From Mallotus nudiflorus (taxonomy: Eukaryota > Streptophyta > Magnoliopsida > Malpighiales > Euphorbiaceae): a stretch of 64,000 nt of DNA. Of this stretch, positions 1 to 11,800 are shown one piece after another. Both the position numbers and the translations under genes were made by a program. The stretch is taken from the NCBI GenBank assembly GCA_947683625.1, contig CANTUR010000644.1, positions 485,501 through 549,500 on the forward strand, given 5' to 3'. The notes under the pieces were generated by a model. That model did not search any database and was not told the origin of the DNA. It was given only the letters and a program-made list of their open reading frames with translations. Position 1 is the first letter of the stretch. Every line of letters begins with the position of its first letter.

Positions 1-700
1 CTGCTACTTCTACTAATAAAAATAGGTAGCCAAATGTGGACTTTCTACTATTAAGGCATCCAACAAAATCTAAATTTGAATATGCAATCACCTTTAATTC
101 ATTGGATGCCTTATATAAGAGCATATAATTCTTTGTTCGATGAAGATACCTCAATACTTTTTTTTTTTTTTGCAGCTTTCCAATAATCAATTTCATGATT
201 ACTTTGATACTTGTTCAACATTCTAACCACAAATAGTAGGGTGTCCAATCTAGTACAAGTTTGTAAGTAAATTGAACATTCAACAATAAAAGCATATAAA
301 ATAGATTCAATTTATTTACATTCCATATCATTTTTCAAATATTGCATAAGACTGAATTTATCACTTTTCTATATAGGAACAACCCCAGGTGAACATTTAT
401 GTATGTTAAATTTTTCAAGAACTTTTTCAATATAGGCTTTTTTAAAAAAATTCTAACAATCAACATGATTTATCATGATAAATTTCTATTCTAATCACAT
501 AGGATGCCTCTCCTATATCTTTCATTTCAAAATTCTTTACAAAAAAATTTTTTAGTCTTACACATTATACTTAAATCATTAGCAGCAAGCGATCGATTAA
601 CTGTATTTTTTTAAAATCAAAATATGTAATAATGCTATTAAACTTAATATGTCATTATTGAGAAGCTTGTTTAAGTCTATATATTGATTTATTGAGTTTA
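1..700 (-). pseudogene. Copia reverse transcriptase C-terminal part and RNase H start
   Basis: Just below the solo LTR the minus strand reads VCKLNKSIYRLKQASQ, which continues the reverse transcriptase cut at 2,107. Further on (about 470-530) is the conserved 'MKDIGEASYV' region. At 1-95 the reading resembles the RNase H motif YSNLDFVGCLNSRKSTFGY. Frame changes and stops are present. The element runs off the window edge. Confidence 0.8.
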
Positions 701-705
701 CACAC

Positions 706-2101
706 TGTTGCATTTTAAATACCCGTAAGTGCATGGTTATGGTTGTAGTGTAAAGGATTATCGTTCCTACAGGTATTGATTATTAATTACCAATAATTCT
801 TGCTTGTTATTTTAGCTAGAAAATCAATTTAGTAAATTAAGTAAAAGAAAAATAACTAATAGCTTTAAGAAGTAAAATTAATTAATTACAAACACAGAGT
901 CTAGGTCTAGTTTCACTAGCCCAATCAAATCATAAATACAATATTAATTTAATTAATCCTAGGATTCAGTTAAGGGTAATTGCTTTAATTTACCTAAATC
1001 CTCTCTTGAGCTCAATTAAGCATGCAAGGATCAGGATTTAAATTACTTTCATGATTAAAACTATAATCCAAACTCATTAAGTTCTTTAGCAATTATTTAT
1101 CACCGTATCTCTACAGTCGTGACTCCCCGAATTTGCCTACTCTTGTGGTCAAGTGGTCTAAGTTCCTTGTGTCCTAAGCTAACAATCTCTCCTAACTCTC
1201 ATTAGTGAAATTTTCCATTAACATGTAACTCAAACAGGCCTAGAATGAATCACAAAAAAATTATTGAAACACAAAGAATTAACTGAAAACTAAATCAATT
1301 ATAATTAAGAATAAGTATTCAAATCATGTCATGGAATAGCTACTCCTAACCAAGTCTCTATAAATAAAACTAGCCACTTATGGCTAGGACAAAATCCATG
1401 AATAATAAAAGAAATAAGATAAAACTAATGAACACTAAAAAGTGGTGAGCTCAATCTCTTGAAAACTGTCTGCCTCTTCAAATCTTGATTCATCTCTCTT
1501 CCTCTCTTTTCTCTTTTTTTTTCTCTTCTCCTAACCCTAGATATGCTATTTCCCTTTTATAGAATTTTAGGGTCGGTCCGGTGTCCTTGAGGTCATCTAA
1601 ATCCTTATAATATGAGGAATAGGAATTTCCTGCCACAGCTTCTTCTTACGACTTCAGACAAGCCATACAATTGAACTTTACTACACGACTTGGGATTAGG
1701 GTGTATTGCTATACCATGCGATTAACTACTTTCTCAGGTACACTTGACACGACATCATGCATGTTGTGCGAAATTCTTCATACAAGTTGTGACATGTCTT
1801 CAATTTTGAGGCTATTATGGCTTGGACTTGGGCTCACATTTAGCTTTCTTTAGCTTTTCTCATTCAACCAAATTCTTTGTTCTTTAGCTTTATTAAATTC
1901 AAAGTCAAGCCCACTTAAAGATAAGAAACTACAAATTAATAAAAATTCCACAAAAACACATTAATAAACAGAAAAGCATAAATAAGTCCCTAAATTATAC
2001 CAATATCCTAATTGTACCCAAAATCAACATTAATTAGACTATTATCTACTTAAAACTTATTAAAAATTCAACTTTAAAATACGTAAATAATTTACACATC
2101 A
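706..2101. mobile_element. Solo LTR (1,396 bp) inside the copia reverse transcriptase
   Basis: The block begins TGTTGCATTT and ends ACACATCA, with the TG...CA ends of an LTR. It is flanked by a perfect 5-bp direct repeat CACAC at 701-705 and 2,102-2,106. Removing the block and one copy of the repeat restores a continuous copia reading (SQI then VCKLNKSIYRLKQ). No coding capacity, primer-binding site or polypurine tract lies inside. A solo LTR formed by LTR-LTR recombination explains all of this. The family (copia or gypsy) cannot be told from the LTR alone. Confidence 0.85.
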
Positions 2102-2106
2102 CACAC

Positions 2107-2520
2107 TATTTGACTTTTTCCTTCTATGAAAAAACCTTTAGATTGATCCATGTAAAATCCTCCTCCAAGCCTCTATTCAGTAACTAGTGCGATAATTATG
2201 CTCAGTGAATATTTTTTAAGACCAAAGAAAAGGTCTTTGTGTAATCAATGCTACTTTTTGTAGTATAACCCTAAGCAACAAATTAGACTTTATATCTTTC
2301 AATGTTTCCTTTTGAGTCACGCTTTGTCTTGAACACCCATTTACACATGACTCTTTTACAATTTTATGGCAATTCAAATGATCTTAGAAATTATTTTACT
2401 TCATGAATTTCAACTCATCTTTCATGGCATCAATCCATTTATAAAATTCAACACTTTTTATGGCTTATGAATATGAAATCAAATCCCCATTGATTCCAAT
2501 ATCAAAATCTAACACTTATA
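2107..2520 (-). pseudogene. Copia reverse transcriptase, N-terminal part
   Basis: The minus strand near 2,330 reads WVFKTKRDSKGN, the standard start of copia reverse transcriptases, followed by a degraded 'ERYKARLVAKGYTQ'-type segment. The reading then reaches MDQSKGF and GKSQIV, where the solo LTR at 706-2,101 cuts it. The remaining part resumes at 700 and continues downward. Confidence 0.85.
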
Positions 2521-2889
2521 AATATACCACATAATCATTTGGAATAATTAATCTCCTTTCTCTTTGAGATATTCTAACTACTATTCCTTATGGTTCATTT
2601 GCATTAGTCATATGTCAATTAGTTTCTTAATGGTATGGGTCTTCATTTAAAAGTTGTTCAATAATATCATTTTATCCTTCAATACTTGGAACAACATTCA
2701 AGAAATTAATAGATGAAGGAACATTCACGTGTAAAGGAACATTTACACTAATTTTCTTTTTCTCTATGTTTTATTGTTTATTACTCCTATTAACATCACC
2801 ATTCTTAATAAATTCTGTATTTTCGATTTTAATAATTCGTGAACTATAATTTGGACAATAAACTATATATCCTGTAGATTTCTTTAGGT

Positions 2890-4130
2890 AACCAATGAAG
2901 TAATTACTAAAAGTTCAAGAATATAACTTTCTTTTATATGAATTATAAATTATTACTTCCACTGGGCAATCCTAAACATGCAAGTGTCATAAACTAGGTT
3001 TCCTTTTTGTCCATAATTCAAAAGGAGTCTTTTGAATTGCTCTAATTGGAACCCTATTCAACAAAATATATTGTAGCTTTAGTGCATATATCCATAGTGG
3101 TTTGAGTAAAAAGGAGTTACTCATTATAGTCCTAACCATATTCATTAAAGTTTTATTACACTTTTTTGCTATACCATTTTGTTAAGATCTATTTCGTATA
3201 GTATATCATCACATATGCTATGACTTTGGAGAAGTTTTAAAAATGGACCGGGACATTGTCTAGACTTATAATATTTTCTATAATATTCACTACCTCTATT
3301 AAATCTTACAATTTTCACTTTTTTTTATCTAATTGTCTTTCAACCTCTTTTATATATGTCTCAAAGACATTTACTAATTGAAATTTTTCTTGAAGCAAAT
3401 ATATATGACCATAACGTGAAAAATCATTGATAAAGATAATAAAATATCTTAAACCATTAACAGTTGGAGTGTTAAAAGGTCTACAAACATCAATGTGTAC
3501 AATTTCAAGAAGCTGAGTGCTTATTGTACCTCTTTTCTTAGAATGTTTGGTTTGCTTACCTTTGACGCAATTCACACAAGTCTCAAGATTAGTAAAATCT
3601 AGAATTTGGAAGAATTTCTTTATTTAATAATATCTATAACCTTTCCTTAGATATACGACCCAAACATTTATGCCACAAGTAAGCATAATTTGCATTAATC
3701 ATGCCACGTTTAAGTCCAATAATAATATTCATAGTAAGTAAGGATTTAGCAAAAATATTATCAATTTTTTAGTTTATATAGACCATTAATAAGAAAGCCT
3801 AAACCAATAAATTCAGAATTCTTAAACAAACAAAAACTATTAGATATAAATTTACCATTAAAACCATAAATGTCTAATCTAGAAATTGAAATAATGTTTC
3901 TATTGATTAAAGGTACATTGGTCTTAGATAAATCTAGTTGATTTCCACTATCCAAGATTAAATGATAAGACCTTATTTCTTTAATCGATGTCTTCATGCG
4001 ATTTTTCATAAATAGAAAATCACTTATTAAGTTTGTGGTTCAGATTGTAATGAAACTCGACATCATATTACCACATGAGTAGTATCACCAGAATCAAGCC
4101 ACTGAGTATTATTAGAAACTTTCAACCAAG
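2890..4130 (-). pseudogene. Copia protease and integrase remnant
   Basis: On the minus strand near 4,095 the protease active-site stretch reads WLDSGDTTHV. The open piece 3,761-4,009 has the pre-integrase text NRNIISISRLD. The piece 3,315-3,575 is the integrase core, with HIDVCRPF and IIFINDFSRYGHIYLL. Further on, about 2,880-3,010, come the C-terminal motifs HLHVWDCPVEV and GYLKKSTGYIVYCP. The pieces lie in different frames or are separated by stops, so this is a decayed polyprotein. Confidence 0.85.
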
Positions 4131-4177
4131 TTTAATTCAAAAATTAGAGAAGTATAGTGAAAGATACCTTTCTTTTT

Positions 4178-4965
4178 AAGCCAAGCCTTGCGTTTTAAGC
4201 AATCTTGTTTATAGTGTCTTTTTTTCTTGCAAAAGTGGCATCTATCAATCTTTCATTCCTTCTCCTTTGCCTAAGAAGAATTAGCAAGCCATTTAATTTT
4301 CTCAAATTTGTTGGCTTTCACTTTCATTCTTTTTCAAGCTCTTTGACCCATAAGATTGATAATGTGATTCCTATGATTCTTCAATCTTATTTCTTCCTAA
4401 ACAAGCCTACCAACCAATTTATTAACATCTCATTTATCGTTTTTAGTGTTATAGGTAATTTGAAAAGGCCCATATTCAAGAGGAAGTGAGTTCAACATAA
4501 ATTGTACTAAAAAGAAATTCTTGACTACTAACCTTAAGGACTTCAGTCTTGCTGCGATATTAGTCATCTCAATGATATGATCTTGCATGCCCTTTGACCT
4601 CTCATATTTCATGGTCATGAGCTTTATCATTAATGTACTAGTGAGAGATTTGTCAGTAAAACGAAAAAATTCTTCTACAAATGCAAGAAATTCTTTAGCA
4701 TTTTTTGTTTGTGGAATGGTAGACTCAATATTGTTGGCAATTGTCATTTGCAAGAACTTTAGGCATAATCTTTTATTGCGTTCTCATGTCTTAAAATGCA
4801 ACTTCTCAGCCTCACTACCTGAATCAATGATAGTAGTGTGTTTATCTTCTAATAATGTTAAGTTGAGATCTAACTAAGTGGAAATCAACTTGTTTATGTC
4901 ATTCAAAGAAGTTTGTACCGTTAAATACAGTAACAAATGATGTATGTAAATGAATTGCAATAATT
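4178..4965 (-). pseudogene. Copia Gag remnant with zinc knuckle
   Basis: The longest open piece (4,430-4,753) resembles the UBN2-type copia Gag core. Downstream on the minus strand a CCHC knuckle is readable at 4,199-4,240 as CHFCKKKRHYKQDC, matching C-x2-C-x4-H-x4-C. Stops occur before and after the core, for example between the N-terminal part near 4,860 and the core. Gag would form the virus-like particle and bind element RNA. It is no longer able to make a full protein. Confidence 0.8.
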
Positions 4966-6773
4966 GCAAAATATAACACAATATCCACAATCAATATAAA
5001 TTCAGTAAAATAATAAAATAGTTGTCCATTGAATAGATAATTCAACATACTTTCTTAAATAAATACCATGCATAAACCAATTATTTTTTTATATGACTCT
5101 TTGTTTAACTGTCAATTAGTTATGTGCTTCTAACTTTCAAGTGTAGTGGGTTGTTGTCTCTTGTATTTGTAGTTAAGTTGGTTTTCAATTGGTTATTGGT
5201 TTGTTCGATTTGAGCTCATGGTTTGGCCAATTGGAGATCTTATAGAAGTAGCTTTGATTTTTATTTTTCTTGCAGTTTTTTCTAGAAAATAATGGAGGAA
5301 AGCGTGCAATCAAGAAAGATGTTACTGAAGAATATTTGTTTATAAATTTTCTTGGATGATTACATTAGAATCACAACTTTAACTATAGTCTCTAGAGGAG
5401 CAACACACTTATTGTGTATCTCACAACGTCTTGGAAGGTTGTGAAGCTCGAATTGCTGCCAAATAAATGTGAACTCATGGAACCTTGCTTTAGCGTTTAA
5501 GACAAATAATTTAAAGGACTTGCATCATTCAAAAATTTATTTTGTGTTGAATACCTTTCATGAAGTATGCAAGATTAATTGTTCGTTGAAGATATAAATT
5601 CCTTCTTTTTTTTTTTTTTCTTGCATTAGGTTTATAGTGTTAAACCAACAGAAAGTGTGGTCTTCAACTGTTAGTTTTCAAATGAATGTTACCTTAAGGG
5701 CCTGGAAAAACATTTGTTTCGCTAATAAATTTTACGATTCAAGAGGCATCTGAAAAATCATATCTAAGTGCTTTGACATTATGTTTTTGCAGTGACTCTT
5801 TAGAGGAATTCGAGTCTTTGACAGTAGTCTTTTATAATTTGAAACTTATCATGATGATATTATAATGATGATATGAGATAGGATTATCCTAACATAACAA
5901 GAAAAAGCAAGAGTAAAGCACAAAAGGGCCATAAAGTAGCTAATTTAACATGCTTGAACCTACAAGATTGGAAAGCTACAACTATACACATAATTTAAAA
6001 TGAATTTATTAAAAAATAAAAATACTAAAATAAAAAACTACTATTTGACATATACATTAAAATATATTAATAAATAGATAATAAAAATATATTGAATTAA
6101 AAATAAAATAATAAATAATTATAATAAAAGATCAATTAATGAAAGAACATAATGATATTGAACCTGTATCACAAGTTTTAAAAAATATCAATTAATGAAT
6201 GTATTGTTAAGATTTAAGAAGATTTACACATTATTTATTAAATGGAGATTTGAACTTTTTTTTTTTTTTGAAAATTTTGTAAAATTTAGAAACTATCAAT
6301 GTGGAAATGAAATAATAATTAGATAACAGAAGTCTGAAAATTTTTTAGAAATTCTCAAAAATTTCCAAAACTTTTCAATTTTGATTCCATCTCACCAAAT
6401 TATGAATAGAGAAAATTTTTAAATAAAACTTTTATTTACCATCCATTTTTACAAATAAAACTAAAAAAAAAGTCAACCTTTTTTGGGAAAGAAAAGAAAA
6501 TGAGGTGATTTTTTTTTTTTTGAGCACAAGATTTGCGGCGATTTTACACCACATAAGAAGAGGAATAGAGATAATTGAGCTATAAATTTACATATTTGTT
6601 TTTTTATAAAATATATAAGAAAATATGCATTTAGTTTGAGACTAAAACATATATTTATCATTTTTCTTTTGATCCTTTGGACATGCCAATGATATTGCAA
6701 AAACATTGGTTATTTGAATTTTTATACTATTATGGCTTGTTCAATGGTTAAATGATATAGTTTCAAAAAATAA

Positions 6774-6819
<46 letters not shown>

Positions 6820-7343
6820 GGTCAAATGATATGTACTTCTATAAGTTTGATATGAATTGTTTCTTCCTCATATTGAATTCTATGTTTTAGACATAACAGC
6901 AACTACCCGTTTGCTTATTTGTTGATTATGTCTCATTTTCCTAAACAAAGAATTGGCAGTTTGGCAATACCGCAAGGAACCTAATTTTTGAAAATTTGAA
7001 CTTTTTTTTTAAAATTTTTACTATTCTTCTTTATTTCAACCTCTTTTGGCAAAAACATGATTTACCATTTTTTTTTCTCAAAATTGAATTCCAATAAAGC
7101 AGCTATAAAAAAAAATTGACTAATTCCTTTCAAAATGTTAATAAGTTAAAATTTAATTGTTATCTGTAATTTTTGGTTAAAAAAAAAAAAAAAGTTGCAA
7201 CACCAAGTAATGATTTAGCTTTGTTTGCATACTTCAATCAAAGGAAGCAGGGAAGCCAACTTAAATAAATTAAGATTACAAGCACTTGAAATTACAACCT
7301 CTTAACAGGCAATAATAATAATCATAATAAAGACCACACCAAA
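4966..7343. other. AT-rich intergenic sequence, no gene seen
   Basis: Open frames here are short and resemble nothing I know. Poly-T and poly-A runs are frequent (about 5,610, 6,258 and 7,180). An (AAT)n tract lies at 6,774-6,818. The part beside 4,966 may hide the decayed 5' LTR and leader of the copia element. The last 100 bases are probably 3' UTR of the PsbTn gene. Confidence 0.6.
6774..6818. repeat. (AAT)n microsatellite
   Basis: About 15 uninterrupted trinucleotide units, AATAATAAT..., in intergenic DNA. Probably length-variable between individuals. Confidence 0.95.
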
Positions 7344-7655
7344 TCACTTGTGACAGATTCTAGCTGTTGGCATGGTAACACAAACCGGTGCATAAAATTT
7401 CCTGGCTTCTGGGGTTCCCGCTTTTAGCTCGTCAGCCACAGCAATCCCAGCAACTGAACAAGCTGCAGCAGCTACAGCAGCAAACATCAAATCCCTCCTT
7501 CCATTGCTGCTCTCTCTTTTTGTGTCGCAACCCATCTTCACCTTTTCTCCACTAGAAGCATTTGCCACCACCGGTGTTCGGCGGGCAGTCTGGTTGCCAA
7601 GAATGGTGGTGGTGCTGCTGCTGAGGAATGAGGCAGTCATGGTGATTGAGGCCAT
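7344..7655 (-). CDS. PSBTN: Photosystem II 5 kDa protein PsbTn (PSII-T), chloroplast precursor
   Basis: A single-exon gene for a 103-aa precursor starting at the ATG at 7,655 (MASITMTASF); the open frame extends upstream without another ATG. Residues 1-50 are rich in Ser/Thr and basic residues, like a stromal transit peptide. At 53-74 a twin-arginine GRRD is followed by an Ala-rich hydrophobic stretch ending AVA, a thylakoid-transfer signal and cleavage site. The predicted mature peptide is only 29 residues, from DELKAG to ICHK, with two cysteines and the family's typical VCVTMPTARIC ending. PsbTn is the small nuclear-encoded lumenal subunit of photosystem II; its length and layout match the plant family closely. 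Cleavage site and Tat routing are inferred from motifs. Confidence 0.93.
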   Translation of the reverse strand: MASITMTASFLSSSTTTILGNQTARRTPVVANASSGEKVKMGCDTKRESSNGRRDLMFAAVAAAACSVAGIAVADELKAGTPEARKFYAPVCVTMPTARICHK

Positions 7656-7830
7656 TTTTTTTCCTTGCAATCTTTAACTCTTTGCAACTTTATTATTTTC
7701 TTTGTTTCATTTGTTGTATATAGTCCAGAAGATAAAAGCTTGAAAAAATATTAGTGGCAGAAAGATTCAGTGGGTCATCAATCTTATCCCAATGGGATAT
7801 TTCACCCAATAGGTAAGTGCCATGTGTCAC
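7656..7830 (-). promoter_or_regulatory. Putative PsbTn promoter with light-type elements
   Basis: Upstream on the minus strand a TATA-like CTATATACA lies at 7,715-7,723, about 60 bases before the ATG. Farther up are an I-box core GATAAG (7,783-7,788, minus), a CCAAT motif on the plus strand (7,789-7,793), and a CATGTG E-box/G-box-like core (7,821-7,826). I-box plus G-box-like pairs are common in promoters of nuclear photosynthesis genes. These short matches are suggestive only. Confidence 0.5.
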
Positions 7831-8879
7831 AAAAATAGCAAATGGACATGAGCTTATTGGCCACCAGGAAGAGACCAGTAGCTTGTAAGGTGTGGTTTAG
7901 GTGATCAAATGCGAAAAGTCCAGCTGCATAAGAATTTTGGGCTACCAAGTTTGGGTGCACACAGCAAAATCCATGTTTGCAAAATCCATGTGTGGGTGCA
8001 TTTGGTTTGCAGACGGGACAATATAGGACTGTACTGAACAAATTTTTATTATAGTCTAATGTTTAATGTAAGTTTGTAAAATAAAAATGAATTATTGTAA
8101 AATTATATATTATTAAATAATGCCGAAAGCACTAAAGGATTATGAGTTTAATCTCAAACTACCGTAGTTCTCATTTGTTTTAAAAAAATCATGACAATGA
8201 TCCCTGGAACACACTAAATATATAGCAAGCGATCTTGTCTCATCTTTGCCTGAACCAAAGGCAATCTCCTTGTAGGTTTAGCCGAGTGAGATATGCATTA
8301 TTTAACTTCAGTTCAGATTCAAATTGAAGTTCAAGCTCTGCTGCTCATGCGTTCGGGTAATTTCATATTTATGAAGTAAGATCTGTGTAATATTACTCTT
8401 GTAATTTTCTACTACTTGTTTTGGAGGGAAAATTGGGAAATGAAACAAATATGCATTATCCTGAACAAAGATACAAGTAATTTAATCAGTTTCCACAGGA
8501 CCTAGTTTGTGTGCTCCTCACATCCCTTGCACCAAACAAATATAAAATGTTGAATAGAAAACGACGTAGATAACAGTGAACTAATCTCTTAGAACTTGTA
8601 CAAATTTCAGTTCAAAAGTGTGGAAAGATACATGTCATACACTTGTATTTTCATCTGTTTGTAATGTGAATATTTCGTCCTAATCCTAGCCCTCTATGTT
8701 GCAATGCATGTTGAATAGTTTTGTGTCTCACCATCCAAGGGTGCAACTCTGATTTTCCCCTAGTATACTTGATAAACAATGTTAGACAGTTTGATCAGTT
8801 TGTCCAAAAAATCGCAATGAATGTTCATAGTACAGGATTTGGCCAATGGCAGTGCCAAATTTGGACCTACATGTAAAAT
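7831..8879. other. Intergenic sequence between PsbTn and the dihydrouridine synthase
   Basis: No coding signal. It contains the upstream flank of PsbTn and the 3' UTR and termination region of the next minus-strand gene, whose stop codon is at 8,880-8,882. A short direct repeat AAAATCCATGT.TG occurs at about 7,967-7,992. No transposon ends seen. Confidence 0.6.
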
Positions 8880-11800
8880 TTATGCATATGCTACCTCCTG
8901 CTCCCTTCTTTCATATGGTGGAGGAAGCAACCCTCTAACATTGGCAAAAAGATCTTGATGACCAGATGGTGCCTCCGCAATGGGTGCATCCAAAACAGTG
9001 TCAGGAATTGCTACTAGGGTTTCCTCCAAAAAGGATTTAATTGTCTGCGAAAGTTTAACATTGTGAGAGCAATTTTAGAAGTGCCAACTGATTAATTAAA
9101 AGGGAACTTTAAGAATAAAGAAAGATGCCAAAACACCGATTTTACGAAACTCCATGGCTCAAAGTCTGAAGAGCTTTTAGAGACAAACATGGTCCATACA
9201 AGATCAGAGAGAAAAGAAGTGAACAAGAAAAAGGTTTAGTGTTTTACATACCGTGCAACTCTGGAAAGCAGCATCAGCTTTGCGCTTCCATAGACCATTC
9301 CCGGGCTCAGAATAGAAAAAACCAAGCAAAGGCTGCAGTATATTAGAGCACTTGTCATTTGGTGAGGAAAAATATGACGGCAAAACAATGACCAAAGAAA
9401 TAATTATTAGGGTCTGCTCTTTTGCAATAAATTTTTGATGGTAGAACTATGTTGAGTACTTCAACAACTATGGCGTTCTTTAGATATGTTGAAGTCAGAG
9501 ATAAAATTGCACAGGGATTTAAGAATTACAAAAGAAAAGGCTAAATTTTTGACACTTTTAAAAGACTTTGTTTTTTCTTGAGCTTATCTTGTAAAAAAAA
9601 TTTTGTTCTTCCATGGATGAAGTAAAAAAAAAAAAAAATCTTGTTACAGATTTGAGATGTAGGTAATTGACTCCTTTAATGGAAAAGAACACCACGATTA
9701 AATTCTTAAGACACTAAAACTTAAATGCATAAGAGATGAGCATCAAGGATATGAATTTAAATTTTCAATACTTTACTGATAATATCCAAGAATGGTTATG
9801 GAATGAGTTTGTGACATGGTCCGAGATATTGAAAATTATGGGCTGGCAGATGTAATCTTTCGCTCTGTCAGATGTTAGGGATGCGACTCAACTCTCTTAA
9901 TTCTTATTATCCTGGAGATGGTGCTGGTATTTAACAGATGGGGAGGAAGAATGACAAAAGGCAAGATGGGCTTGTTTTATACACATCTAATCACTCAACG
10001 CTAGCACAGAGCAAGGCTATGTTTAGTCTATTTGCATGCAATCATCCAATGCTATCACATAATAAGGCTATAGGATTACAAGACACAGCATAATGCTAAA
10101 AATAACAATCATATTATTTATTAAAAATTATTAAGGAGAAAATCCAGTTAAGCAAGCTGTTGGACCTTTATTATATCCCTGACGTTGGGTCTGTTATTTC
10201 CATAAGTTCCCAGAATGCCATCTCCATATGCTTGATACTGTTCAAGCACCTATACATCAACCAAAAAACAAAATGGTGTTCAGTAGAAGATGAAAATGTG
10301 TACACTCATCTGATGAGCAAAATAAATTCCCAAACCTGACGACGCGTGAGACCACTCTCTGGTGCACTGTATATTGCTGAATCAACATGTCCCAACACAC
10401 TCCAAGGACTGTTAGAAGAATAAATTGCTTCAATCAATCAATTATCATCAACAGAAGTATACAAACACAGGCTTGGAAACTGCAAGTAATAGGCCTTCAA
10501 AGAGGGAAATGCAGAAAGAGCTCGCCTCATAGTTATCGCATTCCTTCAGCAATATTAACTATCAATGATGATCCTTATGTATCAAGTAATACTATTATTT
10601 TTGGTCAATGATACTATGGGGGACTTATCAAGGAAGCTTAATATGAGGTTATGCATTTTTGCACCACGTGACTGCTCAAAGGTCTTGAACTTGAAAAACT
10701 ATGAATTCAAACATGACACAAGATATTTACATTGCATTACAAAACAGACTATTACTTTTACAAGTAGCCCAATTCCCAGTGTTATTATATCATATAACAC
10801 ATGATACTATGGGGGACATAATCACATGATAAAATTGCATATATCATCTCAGTGTTATAATATAATATGCAATATAATGACAAAAGACAAACAATATCCT
10901 TGAGGAGAAGTACACATGCAAGCTTACATTTATATTTTTCCTTACTTCTGCTAAAATAACATAAAGAATGCAATTGAGGTATATTAAAAGAAAAGAAAAG
11001 GCATCTATAGGCCAGTCCTTCCCCTTGTTCAAAATTTATTTCATTGGTTCCACCACCCTAGTCTTAAAGACGTGTGATCATGTTCATCGGGAAGTTCTTG
11101 AGCTGGTTTGCCCGCATCAACTTTTACCATCCCCTTTTGGCTTCAATAAATTTATAATTCATGAAAGGAAATGCAAATATATAAGCATGTCCTTGGGAGA
11201 GGGGGGATAATCAAAAGTTCATATTATGCAGTACAGATATGTAAATTTGCTAATACACCATTCAGCATAGAGTAAAATTCAAATGTATTCATTTTGACAT
11301 ACTAATTATAGGCAGCACGCCCAACCATTACGCCATGTGCTCCCTCCCTTAGTGCCAGATTTACCTACAAATGGAAATGTCAATAAGAAGAAAGTAAAAT
11401 ATGGAATTTATACCCTACTACAAGAGATGTTATGTCAAAATTGAAAACGAGAGAACAAACATGTGCATAAGTGCAAAATGATCTATTTGGTACCTCATCA
11501 ATACACTTTATGCCTCCGTTTATTGTAAATTGCAAGTCTGGAAAGTCCCGTAAGAGGGCAAAATAATATTCATACCTGCACTAGGGTAACAAAAATCATT
11601 AGATGTGGATAATACATATAGAAACATTTTTTTAGCCAATGAAATGACAAAAACTAAAACAAATTAGAATTTTTCAGAATGGTTTTAGCAAATGGAGCTA
11701 AACCATAAGATATATGGTGTTCAATATTAATGTTAATTCAGTTAAAAATCAACACAAACTGAATTATTAAACTCATACTTCAGGGGAGGAATCTTTCGGT

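Larger units (their letters stand above)
1..4965 (-). mobile_element. Degraded Ty1/copia retrotransposon, interrupted by a solo LTR
   Basis: Read on the minus strand, the copia order Gag, protease, integrase, reverse transcriptase, RNase H runs from about 4,960 down to 1 and continues off the left edge. Every domain carries stops and frame changes, so the copy is dead. The reverse transcriptase is split by a 1,396-bp insertion (706-2,101). I could not find this element's own LTRs: the 5' LTR should lie above 4,965 but is not recognisable, and the 3' LTR would be outside the window. The copia assignment is firm because integrase precedes reverse transcriptase and several family motifs are readable. 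Confidence 0.9.

Noticed and set aside
1671..1853. 60-codon plus-strand open frame
   Set aside because: Lies inside the solo LTR and resembles nothing known.
7656..7670. Upstream start for PsbTn (five extra residues) at 7,670
   Set aside because: That codon is TTG, not ATG. The ATG at 7,655 gives the usual family N-terminus.
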